From Emergomyces orientalis (Eukaryota > Ascomycota > Eurotiomycetes > Onygenales > Ajellomycetaceae), in contig MOWL01000088.1 in assembly GCA_002110485.1 (NCBI GenBank), forward strand, positions 372,001 to 436,000: a stretch of DNA of 64,000 bases. The letters run 5' to 3'. The notes beneath the pieces were generated by a model. It was not told the DNA's origin, did not search any database, and saw nothing but the letters and a program-made list of their open reading frames with translations. This document shows, in pieces, positions 52,064-63,628 of the stretch. A program made the translations under genes and the position numbers. The number at the start of each line of letters is the position of its first letter. Positions within the stretch are counted from its first letter, which is position 1.

Positions 52064-53180
52064 CCCGACCCAAGTGAATCGGGTATTGTACAAAGAGAAT
52101 AGGGCCTAGGAATATGACGAGAGGCAAAGGTTTAGAAATGTTGGGAATGCTTCAAAGATAAATAAGGTCTCGATATTAGTCTCAAGCACACCCAAGTTGC
52201 GATCGAATTCAAACAGTCAAGAGAAGCATATATAACCACAAGCGTAAACCGCACAGGAAGGATATTCGACATAGCTAACTCACAAGTAAAAAATATGTGC
52301 GACGAGGAAAGTTGTCACCATATATATAAATATCCTCAATATAATCTACCTCATAGGATATGATGCATCAAGAAAGATAAATAATGCGGGGAGAATTCTG
52401 AGCAAAGGGCTAGAGAACAGACACACCCTTGAAATGACAGGAAATAGGTCACCATGCCCACCATGCTCCCATGGTCCAACAGTAGTAGTAAGTATAATAC
52501 TAACAGTCTGCTGTTCCAACAGAGATTTGAGAATCGTGCATGAAGCTTTCCACTTGGTTGGTTTATTTCGCGAGCTTCGAGCTGCGTGACTCGCGCTAGC
52601 CGGACTCGGCGATCACTGGGCTGGCTTACATGACCAGGTCACATGGGGCCGGTGTTTGTGTTGTTTGCATGGCCAGTGGACCTTTGGGGCTAGAGCGGAT
52701 ATTTACATCTGCAAAAACCTCACAGAATCAGAAGAAACCCTAGGTTTGCAGGGTAGTGGAGCGAATATCTGTCATGACTATCTACATATCTATGTGTTCC
52801 CACAGAGAATCTCTACTTAATTCTATTGAACCTCAAGATGAATAGCATCTGTATCTAATGGTTGATACATAATTCTGAAGAAGGCTTGGCACGCTAAAGG
52901 CCCCATTCCAGTCTGACTAACAAATTACATAAACTCCACTCAACCCATCCATCGCGACGCGCTCCGCACCAGAAATCAAAAAGTTGAAGCCTCCAGTCCC
53001 AGCGCCCGGACGAGGATTTCACTCACCTAACGCATTGCTACGGAGGTGACGCGATTTTCCATCTAGAGTACCCCCAACTGTGCAGAATTATCTCAATTTT
53101 ACGCGTTTACGCCTTACATTTGACTTGAAACCCCCGCTCGCCTGACAACGGCGGGTGGGCGCGATCTGAAGAGAGAGGCC
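52064..53180. other. divergent promoter region of GPC1 and SMC1
   Basis: About 1.1 kb with no coding signal. The SMC1-proximal end carries the ACGCGT box listed separately. Confidence 0.55.
53101..53106. promoter_or_regulatory. MluI cell-cycle box (ACGCGT) upstream of SMC1
   Basis: The palindrome ACGCGT, core of the MBF-bound MCB element that drives G1/S genes, lies about 75-80 bp before the SMC1 start codon. Cohesin genes are known MBF-type targets in yeasts. A single copy is weak evidence; the same hexamer occurs at four other places in the window. Confidence 0.4.
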
Positions 53181-56100
53181 ATGGGGAAACTAATTCGCCT
53201 CGAGCTTTTCAGTATGTTCTGTTCTCGTCTGCCATCATTGAGAATATTATGTGATATGTTATGATGCTAATGTGCGGTGGTAAAATAGATTTCAAATCGT
53301 ACAAAGGGCATCATACCCTTCTGTTCGGCGATGCCTACTTCACCTCGATTATTGGGCCTAATGGCTCAGGGAAATCGAATTCGTTGGTGGTACCATTCTC
53401 GTATGTCCGCTGTTTTATACTGACGAATATATAGGATGGATGCAATTTCGTTCGTTCTAGGCATCAAGTCATCCCACCTTCGTTCAACGCATCTACGCGA
53501 CTTGGTATACCGTGGGCGGGTACTTCGTACCTCGACCATCAACGACGACGGTTCCGCTTCAAAGAATGCCCAGAATGGGGTAAACGGTGATGGTGACGTC
53601 GAAGCATCACATGAGCCTGCTGAACGTAATGACCCCAAAGTGGCATGGGTTATGGCTGTTTATGAAGACGATGCAGGAGAAGAGCAACATTGGAAACGAT
53701 CAATTACAAGCCAAGGAGTGAGCGAATATCGCATCAACAACCGCGTCGTAACCGCACAGCAATACAACCAGTCTCTCGAAGATGAAAATATCCTTATCAA
53801 AGCTCGCAATTTCTTGGTGTTCCAAGGAGACGTGGAATCCCTTGCTTCTCAATCACCCAGAGACCTGACCCGTCTGATAGAACAAATTTCTGGCAGTCTC
53901 GAGCACAAGGCAGAGTACGAAAGACTCAAAGCGGAACAGGAAGAAACAGCTGAAAACCAAAACGCTCAGCTGAACCGCCGCAGAGGCATCAACTCCGAAA
54001 TCAAACAGTACCAGGAACAAAAGAGAGAAGCGGAGAATTATGCAAGGAAGGCCGACGAACGCGATCAAGCGATCATTACGCACATTCTCTGGAAACTGTT
54101 CCACTTCCAGCGCCTGATTGCGGCGTCAAGTGCAGAGATACAGAAGCATCAAGACGAGCTAAAGGAATTCCGACGCGGTGTAGCAAAATACGAGAAAAAT
54201 CTCGAGGAAGCTAAAAAAGATCATGCTCGAGTCGGCAGAAACGTAGCGAAAGTGGAAAAACATATCACATCCAAAGAAAAAGATATCGAAGACACGATCA
54301 ATTCGCTAGTTCCTGTCGACGAAAAAATTGAAATATCGAAACAAAAAGTGGAGAGGTATGCCACTCGAATTTCCGAAATCGAGAAGGAAAGCAACGCCCA
54401 ATCAAAAACCGTCAAGCAACTTGAAAGGGATCTTAAAGTTGTTGAAAAGGCTCAATCTCAGTGGGAAGATGAGTGGAGGAAAACTGCAAGCAAGAGAGGG
54501 ATCCAACTTAGCGATTCCGACCTTCAAGAATATAACAAGCTCAAGGAGGACGTAAATAAGCGTTCCTCTGCTGCCCAAATAAAACTCGCCAATTTAAAGC
54601 GGCAGAGAAAAGCCGACGCTGAAACTGTCAACAGCTTGAAGAGCAATTTCGAAAGTACAGAGTGGCAGGTCAAAAACCTCCAGTCCGATGTCAACAATAT
54701 GCTGGAGCGCAAATCCAGTATCGCAGAAACAATTGAAGCCACATCCAAGGAAATTGACAGGAAGAAAAAAGAACTGAATAACCTTACTTCAGAACGACTT
54801 CGGGTAGCACAGATGCGGACTGAACTCGAGGAGAAGCTTCAGGTCACTCTAAAGAAGCTTCTCGAGGCAGACGATGGCCGCAAGCAGAGCGAGAAGGAGT
54901 TGCGCACCAAGGAACTGATATCAACCTTGAAACGCATATTTCCCGGAGTCAAGGGTCGGATCAGCGAGCTTTGCAAGCCCAAGCAGAAGAAATACCAAGA
55001 TGCCGTGAGCACCGTCCTAGGCCGGCACTTTGACTCCATCGTAGTCGACAACGAGAAAACGGCCAAGGAATGTATCCAGCACCTCCGTGACCAAAGAGCA
55101 GGCCAAGCAACCTTCATCCCACTTGAGACTATCCAAGTGAAAGCTTTCAATTCAAGCCTCAAAGGCATGCACCGGGGAATGCGACCAGCCATTGAAACTG
55201 TTGACTACGACAACTCCGTTTCTCGCGCCATTACATACGCCTGCGGCAACGCGATCGTTTGTGATGATTTAACCACTGCGAAGTATCTCTGCTACGAGAA
55301 GGGAGTTGATGCCAAAGCAGTCACTCTTGATGGGACAGTCATCCACAAAGGTGGTCTCATGACTGGTGGACGAGGCCCTGGCCATCAGCAATCCAAACGC
55401 TGGGAAGATACTGATATTACCAACTTGCATAAACTGAAGGACAAACTTATTGCAGACCTGGGCAGCCTCCCCAAGGCTCATCGCAAAGGCGCAGAAGAAG
55501 AGAGTCTCCAAGGACAGCTGGCCGGGCTGGAACAGCGCCTGGCATACTCCCGAGATGAATTGAAAGCTTTGGACAGGAATATTGAAAGCAGGTCTGGCGA
55601 GGTAGACTTCTCCAAGCGTCAAATGAAGAGCGTTCAGCCAAAATATCTTGAAAAGAAACGTGCCCTTGAGGAACTGGATGGGTCTATTGAAGAAGCCCAA
55701 GGCTCAGTTAGCGGTGTCGAAGATGAAGTCTACCGAACCTTCTGTCGTCGCCTCAGATACAGCAATATCAGAGAATATGAGGCTCAGCAAGGGTCGCTGC
55801 AACAGGAAGCTGCAGAAAAGAAACTCGAGTTTACCACCCAGAAGAGCAAGATAGAGAACCAGCTCAGTTTCGAGAAGCAGCGCCTACAGGCGACCGACGA
55901 CCGTATCGAAGGACTCCGCTCACAGGAGGACCGAGATCGTGTTCTCATCTCTGAGCTCGAGGCTGAGCGCAAGACTATCAAGGATCGTCTCGATACGCTC
56001 AACGCAGAACTAGAATTGCTGGGCGAGGACCTCGCGGAACAAAAGGAAGCCTACTCGCAGTCCGCGGAAAACTTGGCTGCTCAACGTCGAGAGGTTCAGA

Positions 56101-57352
56101 AACGTTCTAAGAATGTCGAGGCTACGCTCAAGACCATCAGTGCACTGGATAGTGAAAGACAGCGCCATGGTTCCGGCAGGTATGCGCTCTTACGCCGTTG
56201 CAAGCTTGAAGATATCGATATTCCTCTCGAAAAGGGATCGGTTCCGTTATCCACTCTTCCTATCGATGATCTAGTCCAAAATGACGAGGATGCGATGGAT
56301 GTGGACGAGGATCCTAATCTAGGAAACATCCAAGCAACGGCTATCCATGATTACGGTATTGAGGTTGAATTCGAAAGCCTGGGTGACTCGCTTAAGCAAG
56401 TATGTGCCACTCCCAGTTATTATGGTTATGGTTATTATAGGTGTTACTTGAATGCTAATAAATTTTTTACAGGATTCGGATGACAAGGTCGAAGAGGAGC
56501 TTCAAGACCGCATCAAATCCCTTAACAGCGAACTCGACAAAATGGCCCCGAATATGCGGGCCATGGAGCGACTAGAAGGCGTCGAGAACAAGCTTCGCAG
56601 CACCGAAAAGGACTTCGAAGATGCCCGGAAACGCGCCAGAAAAGCCAAGGAAGATTTTGAGGCCGTGATGCGGAAACGCTCAGAACTTTTCAACAAAGCA
56701 TTCACACATATTTCAGAGCAGATCGAGCCCATATATCGAGATTTGACAAAAACAGCCAGTTATCCCATGGGCGGAAAGGCGTGAGTAAAAGCCAAAAAAC
56801 AAATCACAAAATTGATTATTGTATTTTGAAAACACTTATCTGACTTCTACCCTTTTCTTCTCTTTCTCAATAGCTATCTCGACATCGAAGACTCAGAGGA
56901 ACCTTATCTCGATGGTATCAAATACCATGCCATGCCACCTCTCAAACGGTTCAGAGACATGGAGCACCTCTCAGGTGGAGAGAAAACCATGGCCGCTTTA
57001 GCTTTGCTTTTCGCCGTGCATTCCTACCAACCATCCCCCTTCTTTGTGCTGGATGAGGTCGACGCTGCTCTCGACAACACCAACGTAGCAAGGATTGCCA
57101 ACTACATTCGCGACCATGCGGCTCCCGGTATGCAGTTTATCGTCATCAGCTTGAAGACAGGTCTGTTCCAGAACAGCGAGGCCTTGGTGGGGATTTACAG
57201 AGACCAGGCTGCGAATAGTAGCAAGTGTTTGACTCTAGATGTAAGTAACATCTCGCAACGATCACGTCTTGTTTGCTTTCGTCCGTCGCTCTATATTTGT
57301 GCTTGTAAGCTAATTGCTGGATTCTAATCTACAGCTTCGGAAATATGGATGA
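53181..57352 (+). CDS. SMC1: cohesin subunit SMC1
   Basis: Six exons (53181-53211, 53289-53382, 53435-56399, 56473-56780, 56874-57240, 57335-57352) give 1260 residues, the usual SMC1 size. Motifs: Walker A GPNGSGKSN near residue 33; N-terminal lobe ending near FQGDVESLASQSP; a long coiled coil; the hinge at about residues 510-670 (FPGVKGRISELC, GRHFDSIVVDN, AVTLDGTVIHKGGLMTGG); a second coil; then the ABC signature LSGGEKT and Walker B FFVLDEVDAALD. SMC1 pairs with SMC3 through the hinge and forms the cohesin ring that holds sister chromatids. The first exon has 31 coding bases and the last only 18 (Leu-Arg-Lys-Tyr-Gly, stop). Confidence 0.97.
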
Positions 57353-59084
57353 TATCCTCCCTTTTTATCGTTTAAGCAGATCGCATTTTCTTTTATCTTT
57401 TTATATTTCGTCATTCCTTTGTTGTTCTAAATATTGCATAGATGACGTCATTTTGTCAACACGCTGGTGGTGGAAGCAGTCATGCGGGCACCTGAAAATA
57501 CTCTTTTATGATAGGTGCCATGTATGGACAGTTCTATGCATCGGCAAAGCGGTGCTCAGCGCCGCTATCTCACCGATACCCATCAGCCTTGTTATCTTGC
57601 TCTGCATCTCACCCACAATATCCTAGCAACACTCCCATCGTAGCTAGTAACTTCAAAGCAATCCAGTTACGTACCTGTTCTGAATCACTTCCTTTCTTCA
57701 AGTGCTCCTCATTTCATATCATCCATCTCCATCCATTATTACCGCGCCCTTTCGTATTCTCTCTCTCCCTATTAGCACCCTCACCATCTCCTGAATCCAT
57801 CAAATCCACCCCATCCCTCAAAACACTTCTATAAATACTCAAACCCATCCTCCTCTACCTAGAGAGCAAATCCAGATATTTTATCGATCATCCTCGGTGA
57901 CTCTCTTGCCACCATCCCTAATATCTCCCACAACGCCACTGGGTGCGGCCTAACCGCTCACCAATGCGACGCCAACGCATCAACTAAGAAATAAATCGGT
58001 ATATATCGATAGCTAAAAATGCAGGGAAGATAGTGAATAGCTCGTCCCCTTGAAATTGTCGCTGGGTGGTCTGCTAAAACGTATTGTTAGGCGTTGGCGA
58101 CGGCCGGTCGGGTGTATATTTGGCTGGCCTGCGGTCAGTTCGAAATAAGATGCCTATGGTACATGTAAACTGCGTAACCCGCCACATGGGATCTTTTCTA
58201 TTTATTCGAAGGAGGAAGAATGGCAATAGAGGCATAGTATGGCTAAGAGCCCGCGGGTAGATGGATGTATCACTATGTCTTACGTCTGCTCTAATTTCTG
58301 ATCTCTGTATCCGCTCGACATCTCGGCAGGCAGGGATCCCTTCTCTTTTATCTTCTTTACAGATACTGAAGAGATCAGGAAGGGGCGATGGATAGAAAGT
58401 TTATTATCTCTTACTATATTTATTACTATTCCAAGGCCTACTCCTTCCCTTATATATTTGCCATAACAAAAATAAAAGATGAAGATTCGAAGCATATAGT
58501 GTACATCTATATGCAAATATATTTATACTTCGGAACAAAAAATATGGGAAAAAAGGCAGGCAGGGAAGTTAATTTTATTCAAAAAAAAAAGTTAATAATT
58601 TGCTTGATAAATAGGGGTATTCAGATACATGATGGTGCTTTCGATGCTAGTGTTGCTGGTGCGCAAAGGCGAGGGAGAATTGAAATGAAAGGACGAAATG
58701 GCAGGTGATGAAAGACAAATTAACATATATCTGCATGACCTTGCATTATGACATATATATCTTGACAACAAAAACCCTGCCTTGACAATTTAAAACTTGG
58801 GCCAATAATGCATGGAACCATATCGGGGGAAACATGTCGGAACATTAAACAACAAAAATTGCAAATCAAATTTTTATGATGATGGTGGTGCTCGTTGGCG
58901 CATGGATTGTAGTGCGACATGCAGAAGGGAGGAGATTAAAAGTATACCGCAAAATGGAAAACATATAAATATCCAAAATAGAAAACATATAAAGCAGTGA
59001 GTAACACCTGAATTAGAAATAAAATCCAAGAGGTCAAAAAGGGAATCACACTCCTTATATCATTAAATAGAAAACCATGGGTTT
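57353..59084. other. 1.7-kb convergent intergenic region
   Basis: This separates the SMC1 3' end from the 3' end of an unrecognised minus-strand gene. Pyrimidine-rich and AT-rich blocks are present. Open frames here are short and biased. No gene or structured RNA could be supported. Confidence 0.5.
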
Positions 59085-59934
59085 TTAATAAGGATTTGGC
59101 GAACGCCCGGATTTAAGGAGATCGCAAATCGGATCCCACTTTGTAAGATCATCTGGATTCAGCACGCCCAAAACCATCTACACATTAGTTAGTATATCAT
59201 GAAAAATAAATATCATCAGGGGGAAAAATAAACATAAATACCTTTTGGAACTTCCGAATAAAACTCCCAAGCTGCTGACGGATAAGCCAGAATTCATCGT
59301 TGGGTGGGGCACGCAGAAGTGGCCGTCCATTCTCCTGAAGATAAAGCTTTTTGCGAAGCCGATGGAGCTGGTCCAAGTTGAGCAAATCGAAAGATGGGAT
59401 AGGATCGCCTGGGCAATAGATCCAAGGGGTTACGCGATAACGGCCTTGGCCGCAGTACTCTCCACATCGAGCAAGAATGAGGGCTGGCTCATCTCCAAAC
59501 TCCACGGCTTCCTCCCACTCCTCGTCGTGGTGGGGGGTGGGCCGCATTTTGGTCAATTGGCTGTTGGAGTACTTTTTTGGGGGCTTTGGGTCTTACTTGA
59601 AATGCGTCAACACAGCCATAGGATTGTATATACACATTTTATATATTGTGTTGTGAGGAATTATACATACTGCTTGTAAAATGATTTTAAACTTGTTTTG
59701 TGGAATAAGTTGGTTGATTTCCGAATGAAGTCCTTTGGGAATCGTTTCAAAGGGGTCACGCCCGTCCAAATCTTTTGGCCCGTTGTAAGAAGTAGTAGGC
59801 TCACCAACAGGGCCAGCGAATGAGGTATTGTTTTTAGATTCGTCAGGGAAGGAGCCACGTAAGAGAACAGCACTTCCGAGATACTGGATCTTCTCGTCAG
59901 TTGATGAAGCAGTTTCTTTGGTTAACTCGGGCAT
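59085..59934 (-). CDS. unrecognised 228-residue protein
   Basis: Three exons, complement of 59934-59671, 59571-59242 and 59177-59085, give 228 residues. Frame joins are supported by the exon 3 acceptor, which has a TACTAAC branch just upstream. The N-terminal part is polar (MPELTKETASSTDEKIQYLG). The middle looks folded: DEEWEEAVEFGDEPALILAR, CGEYCGQGRYRVTPWIYCP and LLNLDQLHRLRKKLYLQENG, with three close cysteines. It ends MVLGVLNPDDLTKWDPICDL. No family was recognised. The frame continues upstream to ATG 60270 with a hydrophobic, poorly coding-looking stretch, so an extra 5' exon or longer start is possible. The weak acceptor at 59572 was chosen for frame continuity. Confidence 0.55.
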
Positions 59935-61566
59935 GCTAGCTGGCAAAGGGTTTAAAATTGTACGGAGAAAATGCCTTTCGCTATTTGCAGCAGTTGGGTT
60001 CCCTTGTTTTTTTAAGGTATCAGTGCCAATATGGGTTTCAGGAAGTGGTCCTCCTATTTGCTTGGGTTTTGACAAATATCTAACAAACAGTAGAAGTACA
60101 CTCAGAGTCCAGGGATGAAGAACTTTGTTTGGGAAGGAGAAATAGAAGGAGAAGAGAAAAAAAGAGGAATAAGAGCAAGAGTGATGGGGAGGGAGTTTTA
60201 AATACCCTCTCCTGAACTTTCTTGCAACGATTAGACTACCGACATGCTTGAAGCTCGCTTTCTCTACCATGGGTAGAGCGGACAGAGAGCTCAAACGAAC
60301 CTACCGTGGAAGTCATAAAGTTCCTTGTTTCTTGCAGCGAAACCAGTTTTCAAGAATAGTACAGTGAGGTGGTTGGCCACTAGGTAAAGCGGTGCAAGCA
60401 AAACGACGAAGTTAACTGGGAAGTATACCTGTTGAGAGACTTTCGATCTATGGTTGTTAAAGGGGGCCAAACAATTGGCAAACTTACACTCGGTTCACCA
60501 GGGGACGGATGGAAGAGTGAAGCGCCCTCTCCCTATGATTGCCCAATAAAACCCCATACGTCCTTTATCCCCTACCCTTTTAAGCGGCTGGCGATCAACA
60601 TGGGAGATATGCAGGTGAATTTCGATTCCACGATTTGGCTACTGCAAGAGCAGAGATTCACCGGGAGGTCACAGAAGAAAAAATGACGTCAAAACGGTGA
60701 CAGTGTTTGCCAGGACAGATAGAAACTTCCGAAAAAATATAAAGTTCGCAAGGCTAAGCATCCCAGGGCGACGGAGATGCCGCCCTTATGAGGCAGGAAT
60801 GAATGGCTCCTTCCTTTCATATTAGACAAAAACCATATATATGGTGGACACAGTACCGGATATAACCAGACAGCGGAGAGGTGTGGCATAAGGTGCCCAG
60901 AGTTCAGGAAAGCGTATTTCAAAATGCCATCATTTATTTCTGTGAGTTGGTGTATGTCAGTATGTGTGTGTATGATAGGGGCATTTTGCAACAAAACCAT
61001 CCCGCAATGATATAGAGAAAGTCTTCTCCCCCAGCAGCAGCAGAGTATAATACTTAATACTCTGAGGTGGTATATTATCGCGGCTGATCCCCATGGTAAA
61101 CTTTCTTGCTTGGTCGTTGTGGTTGCCCCTTTTCTGGGGGGAAAAATTAAAAAATTTAATAAAAAAAAGGCCACGTGACATTTCACATTAATCCAGACGG
61201 AAAACGAGATGAACATGACAGCAAGATGAAGAGGAATGCTGTCGAAAGATCAGGGGAGAAACGACCAGAATACATGCGCAAAAATAGAAAGCAGGTTTCA
61301 GGAGTGGTCTAATCTGAAATTGGCCATAACATTGAAATACAATATTGAGCACAGACGCCTTTGGCAAATTCCGTCGGCTCACGATGAGAGAGCCAAATCC
61401 TGGCATCAGCACAAAAGAAAGTGATACCATGAAATTAACAAAGAGGAACGTCACCATCAAAAATCGGTTGCCCTTCTTCCACATTTTCCCACAAACACCT
61501 TTGACCAAAGCGGGGAAGAAAAGAGGAGTATCAAACAAGCATTAAGAACCAATCCCAGGTGCCTCT
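59935..61566. other. intergenic region
   Basis: Promoter of the unrecognised gene and 3' flank of the BTB-like gene. Hydrophobic open frames on the minus strand (60689-61538) look like translated AT-rich DNA. No gene is called. Confidence 0.45.
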
Positions 61567-62187
61567 TTACCCAGTAAAGGGCCCTCCCCCCCTGGAATTC
61601 ACCCCGGCTCGGCGGTGCGGCAATTCTGCGATTATTTTTGAGTAGATCAGTGTTAATGGGCGTGAGGCTTTCCAGCTCCTTCTCGGAGAAGTAAGGTTGC
61701 CTCCCATATGTATCTTCAGTGCGGCAGATTCTACCACCAGGCGCCTCAACCCAGAATTTGGCGTATTTTCTGCAACCCATGTAGCCTGCTCCGGGGGAAA
61801 TTCGTGGTTTGGAGTTCCATCATACATTCTGTTGAGTGCCATTATACAGAAATCAGGGGGCGCCAACCGAGCCTCCAAATACGTATGCCCGAAGAAGCAA
61901 TTCCATAGACGGCGAGGATAACGAGCGTGAGTAGAACCGCTGAACGAAAAGAGCGAACTCGATATTAACGTTTCTCTTGATATACACCTTTCTATCGCTG
62001 CTTCCCTAAACTGTCCCCTCATAGCGGCCCGGAAGAATGAGGATTCGCACAACAGAAATTCGTGGAGGCGCCAGGTATGTTTAAATTCATCATTCCCATG
62101 ACATCGTCGATCATCTTTCCATTGTCTGATTGGCTGCGCGTATGAATAAGTGACCAGAAAATAAAGGGCACGCGGGAGGGAATGCAT
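61567..62187 (-). pseudogene. degenerate BTB/POZ-domain protein
   Basis: An open frame of 206 residues from ATG 62187. It keeps two halves recognisable from fungal BTB proteins: WRLHEFLLCESSFFRAAMRG with FREAAIERCI (the start of the BTB fold, where the chain meets the nucleosome-sized dimer interface) and LWNCFFGHTYLEARLAPPDF, ALNRMYDG, AENTPNSGLRRLVVES (the C-terminal part). The segment between them, which should carry the ELFVEWLYTG-like helix, is missing or out of frame (SSSLFSFSGSTHARYPRR), and the N-terminal beta strand is absent. I read this as a decayed gene, but an expressed divergent BTB protein or one with an unseen 5' exon cannot be excluded. Confidence 0.5.
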
Positions 62188-62323
62188 TGGGTCGGACACG
62201 AACCTTGCAAGGTAATTGTTTTTGGATAAATCCGCAAACGAATCAGCGGCTGGGATATTATTATCGCTGAGTGCAAAAATTAAAATTAGTTCACATTTGC
62301 GGGCTGGGGGTTTCGGCTCAATA
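62188..62323. other. short flank upstream of the BTB-like gene
   Basis: No coding or RNA feature is visible. The candidate orphan exon begins just beyond it. Confidence 0.4.
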
Positions 62324-62491
62324 TTACTCGCTTGGGAAATTCAGTTTCACGAGGTATTCCTCGAAGCTTCCATCCTTTGGAGCAAATGAAGGTTTCAGAA
62401 TACCATTAGTTTGAGGAGCTGTCAAGCCTGGCTCTTCATAGCGCTCTATACGACAACGTAGAAAGTTGTAAAAGGGGAGGTTCCGGCATTG
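62324..62491 (-). other. candidate orphan terminal exon
   Basis: A minus-strand segment opens after a strong acceptor (CACTAAAC branch, then TTTCAG at 62497-62492) and reads 55 residues to TAA: QCRNLPFYNFLRCRIERYEE, then PSFAPKDGSFEEYLVKLNFP. It looks coding. I could not join it to the upstream mitochondrial-protein gene, whose own frame stops first and has no good donor before the stop. It may be the end of that gene through an exon I missed, or a relic. Confidence 0.35.
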
Positions 62492-62734
62492 CTGAAATTT
62501 AAACGAGTTTAGTGAAACTCTTCAAAATGGGATGCAATAGAAATTAGGAAAATAAAATTCAAAAGAAAATCCAAACTGGCCCGGGTTTTCATTACAAAAA
62601 AATACATAAGTGAAAGGAACAAAAAGGGCTGCCAAGTGGAAAAGAAAACCCTACGAGATACGGAAGAAATGAATGATGCCGTTCCGTTTGCAACGGGTGG
62701 GATTCGGAAACCAGGCGGGTCGGTTGTATCCACG

Positions 62735-63628
62735 TCAGCGGGATTCCTCAGCGATGCATCTTTCAAAAGCGAGAAACTCATCGCCAAAGTATCCCGTCAA
62801 GTCCAGGCGAAATGTGCCAGAAATGCCTTTCACTTCAACGTAAACGAACCCTTCTTGGGTGAACGCCCGCCGCATGTTTATAAGAGTTTTCCATGTAAGG
62901 TAGCTTATTTTCTTCAAAGGCTCTTTCCAAAACGATAACCTTGGTCCAATGGCTCGTTCATAGAAAGCTTCACGTATTCGCCTCATATCCTGGACTTGTA
63001 GTTGTTGTTTCGAGACAAATATAGGGCTAGATAAGGCGACTTTCGACGGGGTGGTGACTATCTCGCGGGGTTTCAGAAACCCAATAGCCCGCCGTACATT
63101 TATTCGAATTTCTGGTATATTACCACGGGTAGGAGAAGCCGTGATGCGAGTTATTAGGCTTGTTCCACGGCGGATGAATACAGTGCCCATAGCACCCATC
63201 AGAATGCATATACCACCCAGGGCATAGGTCGTGAAGTGGCTAACGTCTAGAAGGGGATCGGAAGTGGTCGTGTAAAAATTCCAACCTGCGTACAGAAAGC
63301 AAAATACCGCTGTTGTTCGAGTGGTGATAACGTACGAACCAAGGGAAGTCGCCTCATAAAGCTTGGTAGGTTCCCCGTCCTTTGAAATGGCTTGACTAAA
63401 TTTGAGATAAAGATCTTCTAGTGGTTTTCTCGGGTCTTTTGGCTGCGATAAGACCGGAGATCCCCTGAGCACACGCGGTGGAGGCGCCTTCTGTGATACA
63501 TAACGCTTGAAAGATGTCGAAGTGAAGGAATGGCAAGATGGCGGGGAGGAGGATTTCAACGATGAGGAGACAACAGAGCTGGGTAATTTGGGAAAAGAAT
63601 GTCGGGGGCGTAAATTTCGAAACATCAT
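62735..63628 (-). CDS. mitochondrial membrane protein, possibly TMEM223-like
   Basis: A 297-residue frame from ATG 63628 (the frame extends to a TTG upstream). The first 50 residues are Arg/Ser-rich and acid-free (MMFRNLRPRHSF onward), a strong mitochondrial presequence. Two membrane helices follow: AVFCFLYAGWNFYTTT and FTTYALGGICILMGAMGTVF, with a short loop between. A soluble domain then reads SLITRITASPTR, EIRINVRRAIGFLKPREIV, and ends with FVYVEVKGISGTFRLDLTGYF. This layout resembles TMEM223-type inner-membrane proteins linked to COX1 synthesis in animals; the assignment is weak. The C-terminus may continue in the orphan exon. Confidence 0.65.
   Translation of the reverse strand: MMFRNLRPRHSFPKLPSSVVSSSLKSSSPPSCHSFTSTSFKRYVSQKAPPPRVLRGSPVLSQPKDPRKPLEDLYLKFSQAISKDGEPTKLYEATSLGSYVITTRTTAVFCFLYAGWNFYTTTSDPLLDVSHFTTYALGGICILMGAMGTVFIRRGTSLITRITASPTRGNIPEIRINVRRAIGFLKPREIVTTPSKVALSSPIFVSKQQLQVQDMRRIREAFYERAIGPRLSFWKEPLKKISYLTWKTLINMRRAFTQEGFVYVEVKGISGTFRLDLTGYFGDEFLAFERCIAEESR

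Noticed and set aside
60689..61538. Two overlapping hydrophobic minus-strand frames
   Set aside because: No start context, splice support or family similarity; probably AT-rich intergenic DNA.
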